Positions 28,508 through 38,548 of a stretch of 64,000 bases of DNA are shown one piece after another. The position numbers were made by a program, and so were the translations under genes. The notes beneath the pieces are model-generated. The model did not search any database. It saw only the letters and a list, made by a program, of their open reading frames with translations, and had not been told where the DNA came from. Within the stretch, counting starts at the first letter, position 1. Every line of letters starts with the position of its first letter. The stretch lies in NCBI GenBank assembly GCA_002701295.1, contig NZUJ01000087.1, positions 1 through 64,000 on the forward strand, read 5' to 3'. This DNA is from Ponticaulis sp. (GTDB lineage Bacteria; Pseudomonadota; Alphaproteobacteria; Caulobacterales; Hyphomonadaceae).

Positions 28508-29425
28508 CTAGTCTTTGGTTTTGTCGCGACCAAAATTGGTGGCGTCAGTATCCTGCCCGGCATCAACAATTGACTGTCGGAGGCCGCGTGTCCGTTCAAA
28601 GAAGGCATGGAGCTGATCGCCCTCACCCCAGCGAATGGCGCGCTGCAGGGCGGCGAGGTCTTCATTGAACCGCCCGAGCATTTCCAGAACGGCTTCTTTG
28701 TTATGAAGAAAGACGTCGCGCCACATAGTCGGGTCAGATGCCGCAATCCGCGTGAAGTCACGAAAGCCACCCGCAGAAAACTTGACGACTTCGCCTTCGG
28801 TGACCGTTTCGAGATCGTGCGCCGTTCCGACAATATTGAAAGCGATGAGGTGCGGAAGGTGCGAAGTAATTGCCAGAACGCGGTCATGGCGTTCAATCGT
28901 CATGATTTCCACTGTGCTGCCGAGGGTTTCCCAGAACGCAGTGAGCGATTTGAGAGCTTCGCCGTCAGCTTCGTTATCTGGCGGGGTAAGAATGCACCAG
29001 CGGCCAGCAAAAAGGGTCGCGAAGCCAGCCGTTGGACCGGACTTCTCGGTACCCGCGATCGGGTGACCAGGGATGAAGTGAACGTGGTCCGGTAAATGCG
29101 GAGAGAGCGCGCTGAATACTGCGGATTTGACGGATCCGACATCGCTGACGATTGCCCCGGCTTTCAGATGTGGTGCAATCGTGGTCGCAATCGTTTCCAT
29201 TGTGCCGACCGGCGTACAGAGGATCACCAGATCAGCATCAGCGACACAGCTTTCCAGTGAGTCTGCGACTTCTCCGAGTCCCAGGGCATCTGCAGCGATG
29301 CGAACATCCTCACTCGCGTCGAAAAGCGTGATCTGTTCGCACGCGCCATTGGCCTTCGCCGCGCGAGCGACGGATGAGCCGATCAGGCCGATCCCGATGA
29401 TCGAGAGGTGCTTGATGCCTGACAT
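28508..29425 (-). CDS. tyrC: Prephenate/arogenate (cyclohexadienyl) dehydrogenase
   Basis: IIGIGLIGSSVARAAKANG Rossmann motif; VSDVGSVKSAVF; FIPGHPIAGTEKSGP. Confidence 0.93.
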   Translation of the reverse strand: MSGIKHLSIIGIGLIGSSVARAAKANGACEQITLFDASEDVRIAADALGLGEVADSLESCVADADLVILCTPVGTMETIATTIAPHLKAGAIVSDVGSVKSAVFSALSPHLPDHVHFIPGHPIAGTEKSGPTAGFATLFAGRWCILTPPDNEADGEALKSLTAFWETLGSTVEIMTIERHDRVLAITSHLPHLIAFNIVGTAHDLETVTEGEVVKFSAGGFRDFTRIAASDPTMWRDVFLHNKEAVLEMLGRFNEDLAALQRAIRWGEGDQLHAFFERTRGLRQSIVDAGQDTDATNFGRDKTKD

Positions 29426-29431
29426 CTGCCT

Positions 29432-30511
29432 TCAGCGCCGCGCCATGAACTCGCCAAGAACGGAGATGATCTGGTCGTTGGCTTGTTTCACGCCGACTGA
29501 GATTCGCAAATGGTTTGGCAAGCCATAGGCTTTCACATCGCGAACGATCAAGCCGTTCTGACGGAGGGTCGCTTCAGCTTTTTCAGCCGAGTAAACGCCT
29601 TCTGCCGGAAACTCGATCAGCAGGAAGTTTGCGACGCTCGGGATGACTTTCAGGCCAGTGGCGCTGACCGCTTCAGTCAGGCGCGCGAGTTCGCGTTTGT
29701 TGAACTCAACTGATTTATCCGTGAAGGCGTCATCCTTCATTGCGGCGATGCCGGCAATCTGTGCCAGTGAGTTGACGTTGAACGGCCCGCGCACACGGTT
29801 GATGGCGTCGACTACGGCAGACGGCCCATAAGCCCAACCCAAACGCAGTGCCGCCAGGCCATATATCTTGGAGAAGGTGCGCGTCATCAGCACGTTCTCA
29901 TAGCTGCCAGCCATTTCGAGACCGGATGAGTAGTCATTAGCCCGGACATATTCGGCGTAAGCGGCATCCAGAACCAGAAGGACATTCTCTGGCAGGCCGG
30001 CATGCAGACGGCGGACCTCATCGAAGGGCAGATAGGTGCCTGTCGGATTGTTCGGATTGGCCAGAAAGACGATTTTTGTCTTTTCGGTGACCGCAGCCAG
30101 CATGCCATCGACATCAGCCGTGAAGTCTTTGTCAGGGACTGTGATGGTCTCTGCGCCGGACTGTTGCGCGACGAGGCGGTAGACGAGGAAGCCATATTGA
30201 GACTGAATGATCTCATCACCCGGCGCGAGGTAAGCACGCGCGAGAAGCTGGAAGATTTCGTCAGAACCTGAGCCACAGACAATGCGGGACGGATCAAGAC
30301 CATAGCGTTCGGCGATCGCGTCGCGTAGCTGGTTCGCGCCGCCATCCGGGTAGGTTTCAAGGTGATCAAGATGACCTTCCACAGCCTCACGGACAAGCGG
30401 TGAATATCCCAGAGGGTTCTCATTGGAAGAGAGCTTGTATCCGGATTCAGAAGACAGACCCGGTACGTAAGGGGTGATCTCCAGAACATTTGGCAGAGGC
30501 TTTGGCGCCAT
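29432..30511 (-). CDS. hisC: Histidinol-phosphate aminotransferase
   Basis: YKLSSNENPLGYSP, RYGLDPSRIVCGSGSDEIF, LANPNNPTGTYLP, MTRTFSKIYGLAALRLGW. Confidence 0.95.
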   Translation of the reverse strand: MAPKPLPNVLEITPYVPGLSSESGYKLSSNENPLGYSPLVREAVEGHLDHLETYPDGGANQLRDAIAERYGLDPSRIVCGSGSDEIFQLLARAYLAPGDEIIQSQYGFLVYRLVAQQSGAETITVPDKDFTADVDGMLAAVTEKTKIVFLANPNNPTGTYLPFDEVRRLHAGLPENVLLVLDAAYAEYVRANDYSSGLEMAGSYENVLMTRTFSKIYGLAALRLGWAYGPSAVVDAINRVRGPFNVNSLAQIAGIAAMKDDAFTDKSVEFNKRELARLTEAVSATGLKVIPSVANFLLIEFPAEGVYSAEKAEATLRQNGLIVRDVKAYGLPNHLRISVGVKQANDQIISVLGEFMARR

Positions 30512-30591
30512 AACACGTATCCCGTTTATGCGGATTTGATTGGTGAGTGTCTTATACGGAAGCTGAGCAGGATGAAAACTGCCTTCGCGTA

Positions 30592-31419
30592 TTATCCGTG
30601 ACGTACAGCGTCATCATTCGCGGCTTGTGCGACAAATGCCGGTAGCGAGCCGACGACGCGCAGTCCATCAAGACCGGCCTCTCGTGCCGCCGTTAGTCGT
30701 GGATCGGACTCGGCCATGGATTCGGAGATTTCGAACAGAACAAGTGACCGGGCGCGTGAAAGCTCGTGCGGATAGAGACCGAGCTCGCCGAAGATTTTCT
30801 TCAGACGGAGATGATCATCATGGGCCATGAGCAAGGTGCGCGTGTTCGGCGTGTCGGCCAGCGGTCCGCGGGCAACAATGGCGGCGTATGGCGCGTCTGC
30901 AAGCACGATCGGCCAACCACCGATAATACGGAGATCGTGATACTTGCTCTCATTCAACATGGGCCACCACTGACCCGAGCCAGCCTGCGTCATCCAGCCT
31001 AAAACGCCCACGCAGCTGTCTTTGTCGGCGCAACTCTGGAGTGTATCGCGTGGGTCTTTTTCAAATTGCATGGGGATCTGGTGACCGAACATGCTGCGGG
31101 CCTGATCGAAGATCCGAATAGGCTCTGCACCGGAAACGCAAACCTGCTCCAGACCCGACACATGCATGTCGATCAGGAACTCGACACCCCATCGCAGAAG
31201 AAGCTGGCTCTGGTCTGTGGCTTTGGCTTGCCGGGCGAGCCGGGAAAGCGACGAAACCACTGTCATTGCAATGGTATTGCCTTCGCCTTGAAGCGCCATG
31301 AGCAGGTGACGGGATGCTACCGACCGCGCCTTGAGTGCAGAGACGACATTCGCCTCCGCCGTATTCAGGCGGGTTTCCAGCATTTCGAGGCTGACGCCTT
31401 GTTTGTCCTCACTCATCAC
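30592..31419 (-). CDS. Hypothetical protein
   Basis: 275 aa ORF between hisC and hbd with no overlapping better ORF; no motif I recognise with confidence. Confidence 0.65.
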   Translation of the reverse strand: MMSEDKQGVSLEMLETRLNTAEANVVSALKARSVASRHLLMALQGEGNTIAMTVVSSLSRLARQAKATDQSQLLLRWGVEFLIDMHVSGLEQVCVSGAEPIRIFDQARSMFGHQIPMQFEKDPRDTLQSCADKDSCVGVLGWMTQAGSGQWWPMLNESKYHDLRIIGGWPIVLADAPYAAIVARGPLADTPNTRTLLMAHDDHLRLKKIFGELGLYPHELSRARSLVLFEISESMAESDPRLTAAREAGLDGLRVVGSLPAFVAQAANDDAVRHG

Positions 31420-31519
31420 TCTGGCTCTGAACTATGCCCGACACGCAGAGAATCAGGCAGATAAGCGCGCATGGTTGCAAACTTCTGACGCTCACTCAAC
31501 CAGAACTGATCGTGTTGAG

Positions 31520-32398
31520 CTATCGTGTCGGGATTGGCGCATCGCCACGATAATCATAGAAGCCGCGACCGACTTTGCGTCCCAGCCATCCTGCTTCGAC
31601 ATATTTTACAAGCAATGGGCATGGACGATATTTTGTGTCGGCCAGACCATCATGCAAAACCTGCATAATGGACAGACACGTGTCGAGACCGATGAAATCC
31701 GCCAGCTGAAGCGGGCCCATCGGATGATTGGCGCCAAGCTTCATGGCTGTGTCGATGCCTTCAACAGTGCCGACGCCTTCATAAAGCGTGTAAACGGCTT
31801 CGTTGATCATCGGCATAAGCACCCGGTTCACGATGAAGGCCGGGAAGTCTTCAGCGTTGGCAACCGTCTTGTTCAGACGTTCAGCCAGAGTGAGCGCCAT
31901 TTCATAGGTTGCCTGATCAGTCGCCAGGCCACGGATGACCTCGATCAACTGCATGACAGGAACCGGGTTCATGAAGTGCAGGCCGATAAACCGTTCCGGA
32001 CGGTCTGTCGTTGAAGCAAGGCGCGTGATGGAAATGGAAGATGTGTTCGATGCCAGATAAGCGTCTGGCGAGACGTTCTGCAAAAGCTTGGCAAAGATGT
32101 CGACTTTGATCGGCTCTTTTTCGGTGGCGGCTTCAACGGCCAGGTCAACATCACCGAATTCAGACAGGTCTGTCGTGAACGTCATACGGTCCAGCGCTGA
32201 TGTCATTTCGTCCAGAGATATGAACTCCTTGGACAGCTGACGCTGCATGTTTTTCTCGACGGTTTCTCGCGCTTTTTCGAGCGCCGGTTCGGATATGTCG
32301 TTCAGGACAACTGTGTACCCGGCCAGTGCGCATACGTGGGCGATACCATTCCCCATCTGGCCGGCACCGACAACGCCGATTTTTTTTAGTTCTGTCAT
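31520..32398 (-). CDS. hbd: 3-hydroxybutyryl-CoA / 3-hydroxyacyl-CoA dehydrogenase
   Basis: MTELKKIGVVGAGQMGNGIAHVCALAGY, ASNTSSISITRLA, RFIGLHFMNPVPVMQLIEVI, GLDTCLSIM, GRKVGRGFYDY. Confidence 0.95.
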   Translation of the reverse strand: MTELKKIGVVGAGQMGNGIAHVCALAGYTVVLNDISEPALEKARETVEKNMQRQLSKEFISLDEMTSALDRMTFTTDLSEFGDVDLAVEAATEKEPIKVDIFAKLLQNVSPDAYLASNTSSISITRLASTTDRPERFIGLHFMNPVPVMQLIEVIRGLATDQATYEMALTLAERLNKTVANAEDFPAFIVNRVLMPMINEAVYTLYEGVGTVEGIDTAMKLGANHPMGPLQLADFIGLDTCLSIMQVLHDGLADTKYRPCPLLVKYVEAGWLGRKVGRGFYDYRGDAPIPTR

Positions 32399-32816
32399 GC
32401 TTTGAACCGTATCATGATTTGAAGAAGGGCGCACGCTATCATGAGATTGTTGCACTGCAATACCCGACGTGACGTGTCGCGAAATTGTGTTCTTGGTGGT
32501 GCCGAAACCACACGGCTGTCCACATTCTCAAAAACAAGGGGCTTTTGGGTCACTCGGTTTCCGGGTTCGCGGTTGCGGAGATCAGGGTTGCGACAAATCG
32601 CGTCTGACGCGAGTTATAATCGTTTCCGGAGAGTATTCAAAAATTAACATTTGTCGGTGCAATAGCGAGTCAACGTGATTTTCCGGACAGCACATAAACC
32701 AAGTTAGTGAAGCCAATTTACTGCCTCTGTAATTCCGCATGTCCGGGTGACGATCTGTCGTCAATCCGCATTCGTTAAATGCAAACTTGTCGTCTCTCTC
32801 TCTTTTGGAGCATCTC

Positions 32817-34235
32817 ATGCTGAAATATCTGACAACTGCTGGTGTCACAGGTCTCATCATGACCGGTACTGCACATGCGCAGCTGATCACTGCTGATATC
32901 ACTGTTGATGGTGAAACACGCACATACTCATTTGAAACCTTCGACGATATCGAAGAGACGTCTCTGGACGAAATCCTGGCCGATTTCGGTTTTACGGATA
33001 TCGACGAGACCCAGACCGTTTCGATTGGCGGTCTGTTTGCTGGACAGTCCTTCACCTATTCGGATGACCGGGACGGAAACCTGCAGCTCGATCTGATCAT
33101 CGAAGATGCTGATGCGTTTTTCGCTGGCATCCGCGACATCGACCCGAATGCCAGCATTAGCGACGATGATCTGCGTCTCTATGAGGCTATTTTCGAAGGC
33201 TCGCCGCTCTCTCTTTCCATCAATGAAGGATCGTCGACAACTGTCCTCGATATTGGCAATGGCGCTGTGGTCATCAATTACGATGATACGACCGGCGCAG
33301 GTACGGTAACCATTGAAGGGCAGGGTACGACCAACTTTACGAGCGGTGGTCAGAGTGTAGACGTACTGATCCTCGACGCTCTGGATGACCGCATTCAGGA
33401 TGTATCAGACGATAACGGACAGCTCTCGGCTCTACTGGCGCTGTTCACACCAAATTCCATTGCCAGCACATTTGATGATCCGATCGCAGGTAACCCATCA
33501 AGTGTCGTCGGCCGCATGCCGGGCCTTCTGGCAGACATGCACACACGCCGACTGCCAGAGGGTAAGACCTATGGTTTCTTCGGGAAGCTGGAATATGAAG
33601 GCGTAAACTACGACAATTCAGGCGATGCCAGTGTGGTCAGTGGTGATCTGGCGGTTCATTTCGCAGCTGGTCCGGGCGAGGTCTCTCTGACTGTGCCGCT
33701 CGCCTATGTGGAATATGATGGCGGTGAGCAGGTTGGTCATGGCGGTCTGATCCTGGGCTATGGCCTTGATATGAACGACCTCATCACCGAGTTGCCGCTT
33801 GAATGGACGACACAAGCAACGATCGGCGCGATCGGCGGTACGTCAGATGCTCTGGTGGATACAGCAGTGATCGCCAGCTATGGCGTGTCGAACCGGTTTG
33901 TGACGGGCGTCACCGAACAGCTCGATCTGGGGCTGGAGCTGGATCTCAGCTATATCGATAGTCCTGACATTGAGTTCGACGACTACACACAGACCTATAA
34001 TCTCGGCATCACGACCGTGACCTATGGTGTGGTCGGCTCGTACCGCATGTATAGTGGCCTCGTGATTGATGGCGCGCTGCGTCGGACGGATTTCAGCGGC
34101 GAGACGCTGGCCATTGACGCCCAGAACGAGCTTGAAGTTCTGGTTTCAGGTTCGCCGAGCTTCAAGGCTGGTGTGACTATCGGATTTGGCGATGAGTACA
34201 GCTCGCTCGGCGGCCAACTCAAATTCCGTTTCTGA
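32817..34235 (+). CDS. Secreted outer-membrane beta-barrel-like protein, unknown function
   Basis: Signal peptide (MLKYLTTAGVTGLIMTGTAHA), acidic passenger-like N-terminal half, alternating beta C-terminal half ending GGQLKFRF (terminal Phe). Confidence 0.7.
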   Translation: MLKYLTTAGVTGLIMTGTAHAQLITADITVDGETRTYSFETFDDIEETSLDEILADFGFTDIDETQTVSIGGLFAGQSFTYSDDRDGNLQLDLIIEDADAFFAGIRDIDPNASISDDDLRLYEAIFEGSPLSLSINEGSSTTVLDIGNGAVVINYDDTTGAGTVTIEGQGTTNFTSGGQSVDVLILDALDDRIQDVSDDNGQLSALLALFTPNSIASTFDDPIAGNPSSVVGRMPGLLADMHTRRLPEGKTYGFFGKLEYEGVNYDNSGDASVVSGDLAVHFAAGPGEVSLTVPLAYVEYDGGEQVGHGGLILGYGLDMNDLITELPLEWTTQATIGAIGGTSDALVDTAVIASYGVSNRFVTGVTEQLDLGLELDLSYIDSPDIEFDDYTQTYNLGITTVTYGVVGSYRMYSGLVIDGALRRTDFSGETLAIDAQNELEVLVSGSPSFKAGVTIGFGDEYSSLGGQLKFRF

Positions 34236-34268
34236 TCTCATCTGAATTTATTTGGTTCAGTCACTCTA

Positions 34269-34297
34269 AGCGCAGCTCCACGGGGCTGCGCTTTTTG
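34269..34297 (+). terminator. Intrinsic terminator after the OMP-like gene
   Basis: AGCGCAGC-TCCACGGG-GCTGCGCT followed by TTTT. Confidence 0.85.
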
Positions 34298-34300
34298 TAT

Positions 34301-35293
34301 TCAGCCAGACACGATCTCTGTGATGATACGGATGACGCCAATTATCAGGCCAATGCGAACCACCATCCAGGCAATACTGAGCCAGGCCGACGTCGCACCG
34401 CCTTCAGCTTCGCTGACAGAACCGTCGCCCCAATGCTTTCTGAGTTTCGAGCCGTCTGATTTTACACCTGTCCGCTGCTCGGCCTTCTCGATCAGGCGTC
34501 CAATCCAAGTGTTGTAGTTGCGTTCGAACCAGTCGCTGCCGGTCTGATGTGACCAGCCAAACCGGTCATCAAGACGGATCAGAATATCTGCTGGAATGTC
34601 TTCCGGAATTTCGGGTTTGGCATCTTCGCTATTCATTCCGGAATGATCGCCGATAAACGACCGAAGCCGCCCGGACAGAATCTGAAACGCATCCACGCCG
34701 TCAAAAGCCGGACGTTCGAGGATGGTGAGCCAGTTGGCCCAGTCACGGCGGGCCGAAGAGTCTTTGATCAGTGACTGAATGTCAAAAATGGCTTGTGTTG
34801 CGGCATCCGCGTCGGCGAATTGCGATGGAGCGGCATCTGGTGCTCTTTCCTCAATGTCTGTTTCATCGTCCTCATCGTCATCCCATAAATCTTCTGGTTC
34901 TTCCCAGTCAGCGCCGGTTGGCGTTGGTGCGGGTTCTGTTTGCAGTGTTTTGATGACGTCCGGGGCGATCACGGGCGTTGGGACTGGCTTTGGTTGTCCA
35001 GCATCGCTGAGCTGGTCTTCATCCGTGGACGGAGGAGGGGATTCCGAACTGCTCGTTTTTGATGCCGCCTCGTCTGAAGTGGCTTCGCTACTAGTGTTTG
35101 GAGTGCCATATCGGTCTCGCCATTTGATGTGTGCGAGAGCAGCATCCATGGCAGACCGGAGCGCCATAAAGCCTTGAGGGTCGTCATCTGGACGTGTGGT
35201 TTTCAGACGCCGGGCGTAAGATCGTTTCACATCCGAAACGGTTGCCGTATCTCTTGAGAGTTCGAGAAGGGTGAAGGGGTCTTCAGAAGACAT
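34301..35293 (-). CDS. J-domain-like co-chaperone with acidic linker and C-terminal TM
   Basis: EDPFTLLELSRDTATVSDVKRSYARRLKTTRPDDDPQGFMALRSAMDAAL (J-like, RPD instead of HPD); C-terminal WLSIAWMVVRIGLIIGVIRII; ATG overlaps the Hsp70 3' end by 11 nt. Confidence 0.82.
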   Translation of the reverse strand: MSSEDPFTLLELSRDTATVSDVKRSYARRLKTTRPDDDPQGFMALRSAMDAALAHIKWRDRYGTPNTSSEATSDEAASKTSSSESPPPSTDEDQLSDAGQPKPVPTPVIAPDVIKTLQTEPAPTPTGADWEEPEDLWDDDEDDETDIEERAPDAAPSQFADADAATQAIFDIQSLIKDSSARRDWANWLTILERPAFDGVDAFQILSGRLRSFIGDHSGMNSEDAKPEIPEDIPADILIRLDDRFGWSHQTGSDWFERNYNTWIGRLIEKAEQRTGVKSDGSKLRKHWGDGSVSEAEGGATSAWLSIAWMVVRIGLIIGVIRIITEIVSG

Positions 35294-36995
35294 CTTGCGC
35301 TTCCAGACGCGAGACCGGGTCTTCGAGCGCATTGCGGGTTTCGGCGATCAATTTCACATCCTGAGAATGCAGTGCGGCTTCGAACTCGCGAATGAAGCCT
35401 CCGACCAGCATGCGGTCGTCGCCGAGAAGACCTTCATAGAGCGCCGAGAGACGCGCGAGAAAAGCCGTGTTTTCCTGTTGCTCGCGGGGATGTATTTTCA
35501 GGCCGGAAAGTGCTTCAAGTCGCGCTTCAATATCGGCCTGCGTCATGGCGCCGGGATTGCCTTCGATCACAACACGAGCTTCTTCGCCTGATGTCATTGC
35601 TTTCGCGACAACTTCGAGAATGCCAGAATTGTCATAGGTGAAGCGTAGATCGACAGGTTCGAGATCGTTTTTGTTCCGTGGCAGGGCGATGGTGACATTT
35701 CCGATTTTCACATTGTCCTTCACGAAGGGCGATTCCCCCTGAAAGACTTTCACCTCAATCCGGTCCTGACCCTTTTTGATCGGAAAGATGGTGTGAGACC
35801 GACTGACGGGCACGACGGTGTTTCGTTCTATGAGCGGCGTGAAATGACCATACTCATACGTGTCGCGTTTGATCTCCATTGCGGTTTCATAGCCCAGGGT
35901 AAATGGCGCCACGTCGGTCATCACCATGTCGTCGAGCGCTTCATGTCGAGCGGCAAGCCCGGCCTGAACGGCTGCGCCGAGGGCGACGACATGATCAGGA
36001 TTGATGTCATGTTCAGGGAAGCGCTTGAACAGGCGCGTGATCAGCCCACGAACACAGTCCATCCGGGTCGCGCCGCCGACCAGTAGAATGCGGTTGATGT
36101 CCTGAGCCTTGAGGCCAGCATCAGCAATCGCACGCTGAATGGGCAAGCGAATGCGCTTGGTCAGCGGCACGCAAACCTCTTCGAAATCTTCACGTGAAAT
36201 CGACAGTTCGATTGCCTGATTTTTGTAGGAGAAAATCGCGCCTGCTTCGGGGGCTTCGGTAAGTTTGTGCTTTAGTTTGTCGGTTACAGCGCGGAGACGG
36301 GAATAGTCCTCGGCTTTCAGCTTTTCGGGCTTCAGGTCAGACTTTTTCGCAAGATGACTGAGGAGCAGGTCTGTGAAGTCTTCGCCGCCGAGAAAGGCAT
36401 CGCCGGAACTGGCGCGGACTTCCATCACACCAGAAAACATTTCGAGAATGGAGACATCGAACGTGCCGCCGCCCAGATCCACAACGAGAAACGTGGTTTC
36501 AGCATCACGGTCCTGCAGGCCGTATGCAAGCGCAGCAGCCGTTGGCTCATTGATCAGCCGTTCGACCTTTAGGCCTGCCAGACGGGCAGCAGCCATGGTG
36601 GCCTGACGCTGAACATCGTTGAAATAGGCTGGCACAGAGATGATTGCGCGCTCTGCGGTCTGCCCGAGATGAGCTTCAGCATCGTCTCTTAGGGTGCGCA
36701 GAATGAGTGAAGAGAGTTCTTCCGCTCGCCAGGATTTCTTACCCAGCCGAACCTCGTGATCCGTACCCATATAGCGTTTGAACCGCGCTGTGGTCTTATC
36801 CGGATGGCTGACGAGGCGGTCTTTCGCGGCTTGCCCGATGAGCAATGTGCCGTCATCAGACACGCCGACGGCTGAGGGGGTCATGAAACTGCCCAGGGCG
36901 TTTGGAATAAGCTGAGGTCCTTCAGGCGTAAAAACGCCAACAAGTGAGTTTGTTGTTCCCAGGTCTATTCCAAGCAGAGGTTCGCTTGTGCTCAC
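35283..36995 (-). CDS. hscC: HscC-like Hsp70 chaperone
   Basis: LLGIDLGTTNSLVGVFTPEGPQLIPNALGSFMTPSAVGV, VISVPAYFNDVQRQAT, LINEPTAAALAYGL, DLGGGTFDVS; GTG start at 36995 inferred. Confidence 0.88.
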   Translation of the reverse strand: MSTSEPLLGIDLGTTNSLVGVFTPEGPQLIPNALGSFMTPSAVGVSDDGTLLIGQAAKDRLVSHPDKTTARFKRYMGTDHEVRLGKKSWRAEELSSLILRTLRDDAEAHLGQTAERAIISVPAYFNDVQRQATMAAARLAGLKVERLINEPTAAALAYGLQDRDAETTFLVVDLGGGTFDVSILEMFSGVMEVRASSGDAFLGGEDFTDLLLSHLAKKSDLKPEKLKAEDYSRLRAVTDKLKHKLTEAPEAGAIFSYKNQAIELSISREDFEEVCVPLTKRIRLPIQRAIADAGLKAQDINRILLVGGATRMDCVRGLITRLFKRFPEHDINPDHVVALGAAVQAGLAARHEALDDMVMTDVAPFTLGYETAMEIKRDTYEYGHFTPLIERNTVVPVSRSHTIFPIKKGQDRIEVKVFQGESPFVKDNVKIGNVTIALPRNKNDLEPVDLRFTYDNSGILEVVAKAMTSGEEARVVIEGNPGAMTQADIEARLEALSGLKIHPREQQENTAFLARLSALYEGLLGDDRMLVGGFIREFEAALHSQDVKLIAETRNALEDPVSRLEAQDVF

Positions 36996-37151
36996 GTTCG
37001 CTCTCCGGCAGCGCATGTCTATAGCCAAGTTTTGAGCGATTGGCGCGATTGAGGCAACAGGCAGAACTAAAATGCGGTCAGGTGACAGAATATATTGATC
37101 TCGCGGAGAATTCACGATTAAGTTCAGCTCGGAACCGGCGACCCAGGACGC

Positions 37152-38258
37152 ATGAAAGCACCACTACACTCGCGAGAAGCTGAACGCCTCGCAACTCTTC
37201 AAAGTTACCGTATTCTGGATACAGATGCTGAAGCCGAGTTCGATGAGATTGTGGCTCTGGCAGCGCGTATCTGCGAAGCGCCTATCGCGCTGGTGAGTCT
37301 GGTTGATTCCGATCGGCAATGGTTCAAGTCCAAGATTGGCCTTGAAGCGGACCAGACGCCGCTCGAGCAGTCCATCTGCGCGCATGCCATTCTGCAGGAT
37401 GGTGTGTTCGAGATTGAGGATACACTCGCCGATGCTCGGACCTGTGACAATGCGCTTTGTCTCGATGACCCGAATCTCAGATTCTATGCGGGTGTTCCAC
37501 TCATCGCGCCGAACGGCCTGGCGATCGGTTCGTTTTGTGTGCTCGACCGGAAACCGCGTTCTCTGAGCGACTTGCAGAAGCAGACCTTGCTCGTGTTGTC
37601 ACGCCAGATCATGCGGGAGCTTGAGCTTCGTCTGGCCATTCATTCTCAGAATTTGCTGAGACGAGAGATGGATCACCGGGTCAAGAACTCGCTCCAGACA
37701 ATTGCAAGCTTCATCAGCCTTTATCGACGGAATGCCAATCACGACAATCCGCAGGAAGCCTTTGACGCGATCGAACGGCGTATTCGAGCCATCAGCGCAC
37801 TTCATGAAGAGCTGCATACCGTCGGGTCTGAGCAGGATATTCAGCTTACGCGGTTTATCGAGCGCATTGTTTCACAACTCGAACCGACCGCTCCGGATGG
37901 CGTGGCGCTTCGTACCCGCCTCGATGAGGTCGTTTGTGGGTCATCGGTTGCAACAACGCTTGGCATTGTGTTGAGCGAGTTCGTCGCCAATTCGATCAAG
38001 CATGCCTTTCCCGACGAGCGGCAAGGTGTCATCCAGATTGACCTGTCGCGCACAGATGATGGCGGCATTCTGATGGTGTGTCGCGATGACGGGGTGGGGC
38101 TGCAGGCGCAGACAACCGCTGAAACGCGTATCGAGAAGCTGGGCATGCGGTTGAAGGATGCCGCTGTCGCACAGGTGAATGGAAACCTTGAACGTAATGC
38201 CAGCGAGTCTGGCTATGAAATCCGGCTCAACATTCCTCAGTCTGCCATCCTTCGCTAA
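37152..38258 (+). CDS. GAF-domain sensor histidine kinase (HisKA_2 type)
   Basis: GAF (RLATLQSYRILDTDAEAEFDEIVALAARICEAPIALVSLVD..RQWFKSKIGL), phosphoacceptor box REMDHRVKNSLQTIASFISL, HATPase (SEFVANSIKHAF, DDGVGL). Confidence 0.93.
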   Translation: MKAPLHSREAERLATLQSYRILDTDAEAEFDEIVALAARICEAPIALVSLVDSDRQWFKSKIGLEADQTPLEQSICAHAILQDGVFEIEDTLADARTCDNALCLDDPNLRFYAGVPLIAPNGLAIGSFCVLDRKPRSLSDLQKQTLLVLSRQIMRELELRLAIHSQNLLRREMDHRVKNSLQTIASFISLYRRNANHDNPQEAFDAIERRIRAISALHEELHTVGSEQDIQLTRFIERIVSQLEPTAPDGVALRTRLDEVVCGSSVATTLGIVLSEFVANSIKHAFPDERQGVIQIDLSRTDDGGILMVCRDDGVGLQAQTTAETRIEKLGMRLKDAAVAQVNGNLERNASESGYEIRLNIPQSAILR

Positions 38259-38410
38259 ATGCGAACCGCAGGCTGACCTGCCGCAACTGAGCATTACCAG
38301 GACAGATCAAATCATAGTATAACAATCACGAGTATCGCTTCAGGCGAAGCGATGGTGTTGGGGGATTGTATTCCGGGAACGAATTTCTGCTGATCAGGGT
38401 GCGCCGAGGC

Positions 38411-38429
38411 GTGAGCGAATGTTCACTAA
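38411..38429. promoter_or_regulatory. Second copy of the TetR-like motif (partial)
   Basis: GTGAGCGAATGTTCACTAA matches GTGAACGAATACTCACTAA (within 28465..28486) at 16 of 19 positions. Confidence 0.4.
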
Positions 38430-38548
38430 TTACGACAAGTAAGTCACTGATTTTACACTAAATATTCTGATATTCGGCAATGTCTTATTGTAAAACGGAA
38501 AATATTTCTTACATTCTGTTCATGTGAAAACAATCGGAAGGGAGTGAA

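Noticed and set aside
38334-38353. ATCGCTTC-AGGC-GAAGCGAT hairpin downstream of the GAF kinase
   Set aside because: Perfect 8-bp stem but no T-run, so not called as a terminator; may be another REP-like palindrome but no close copy seen.
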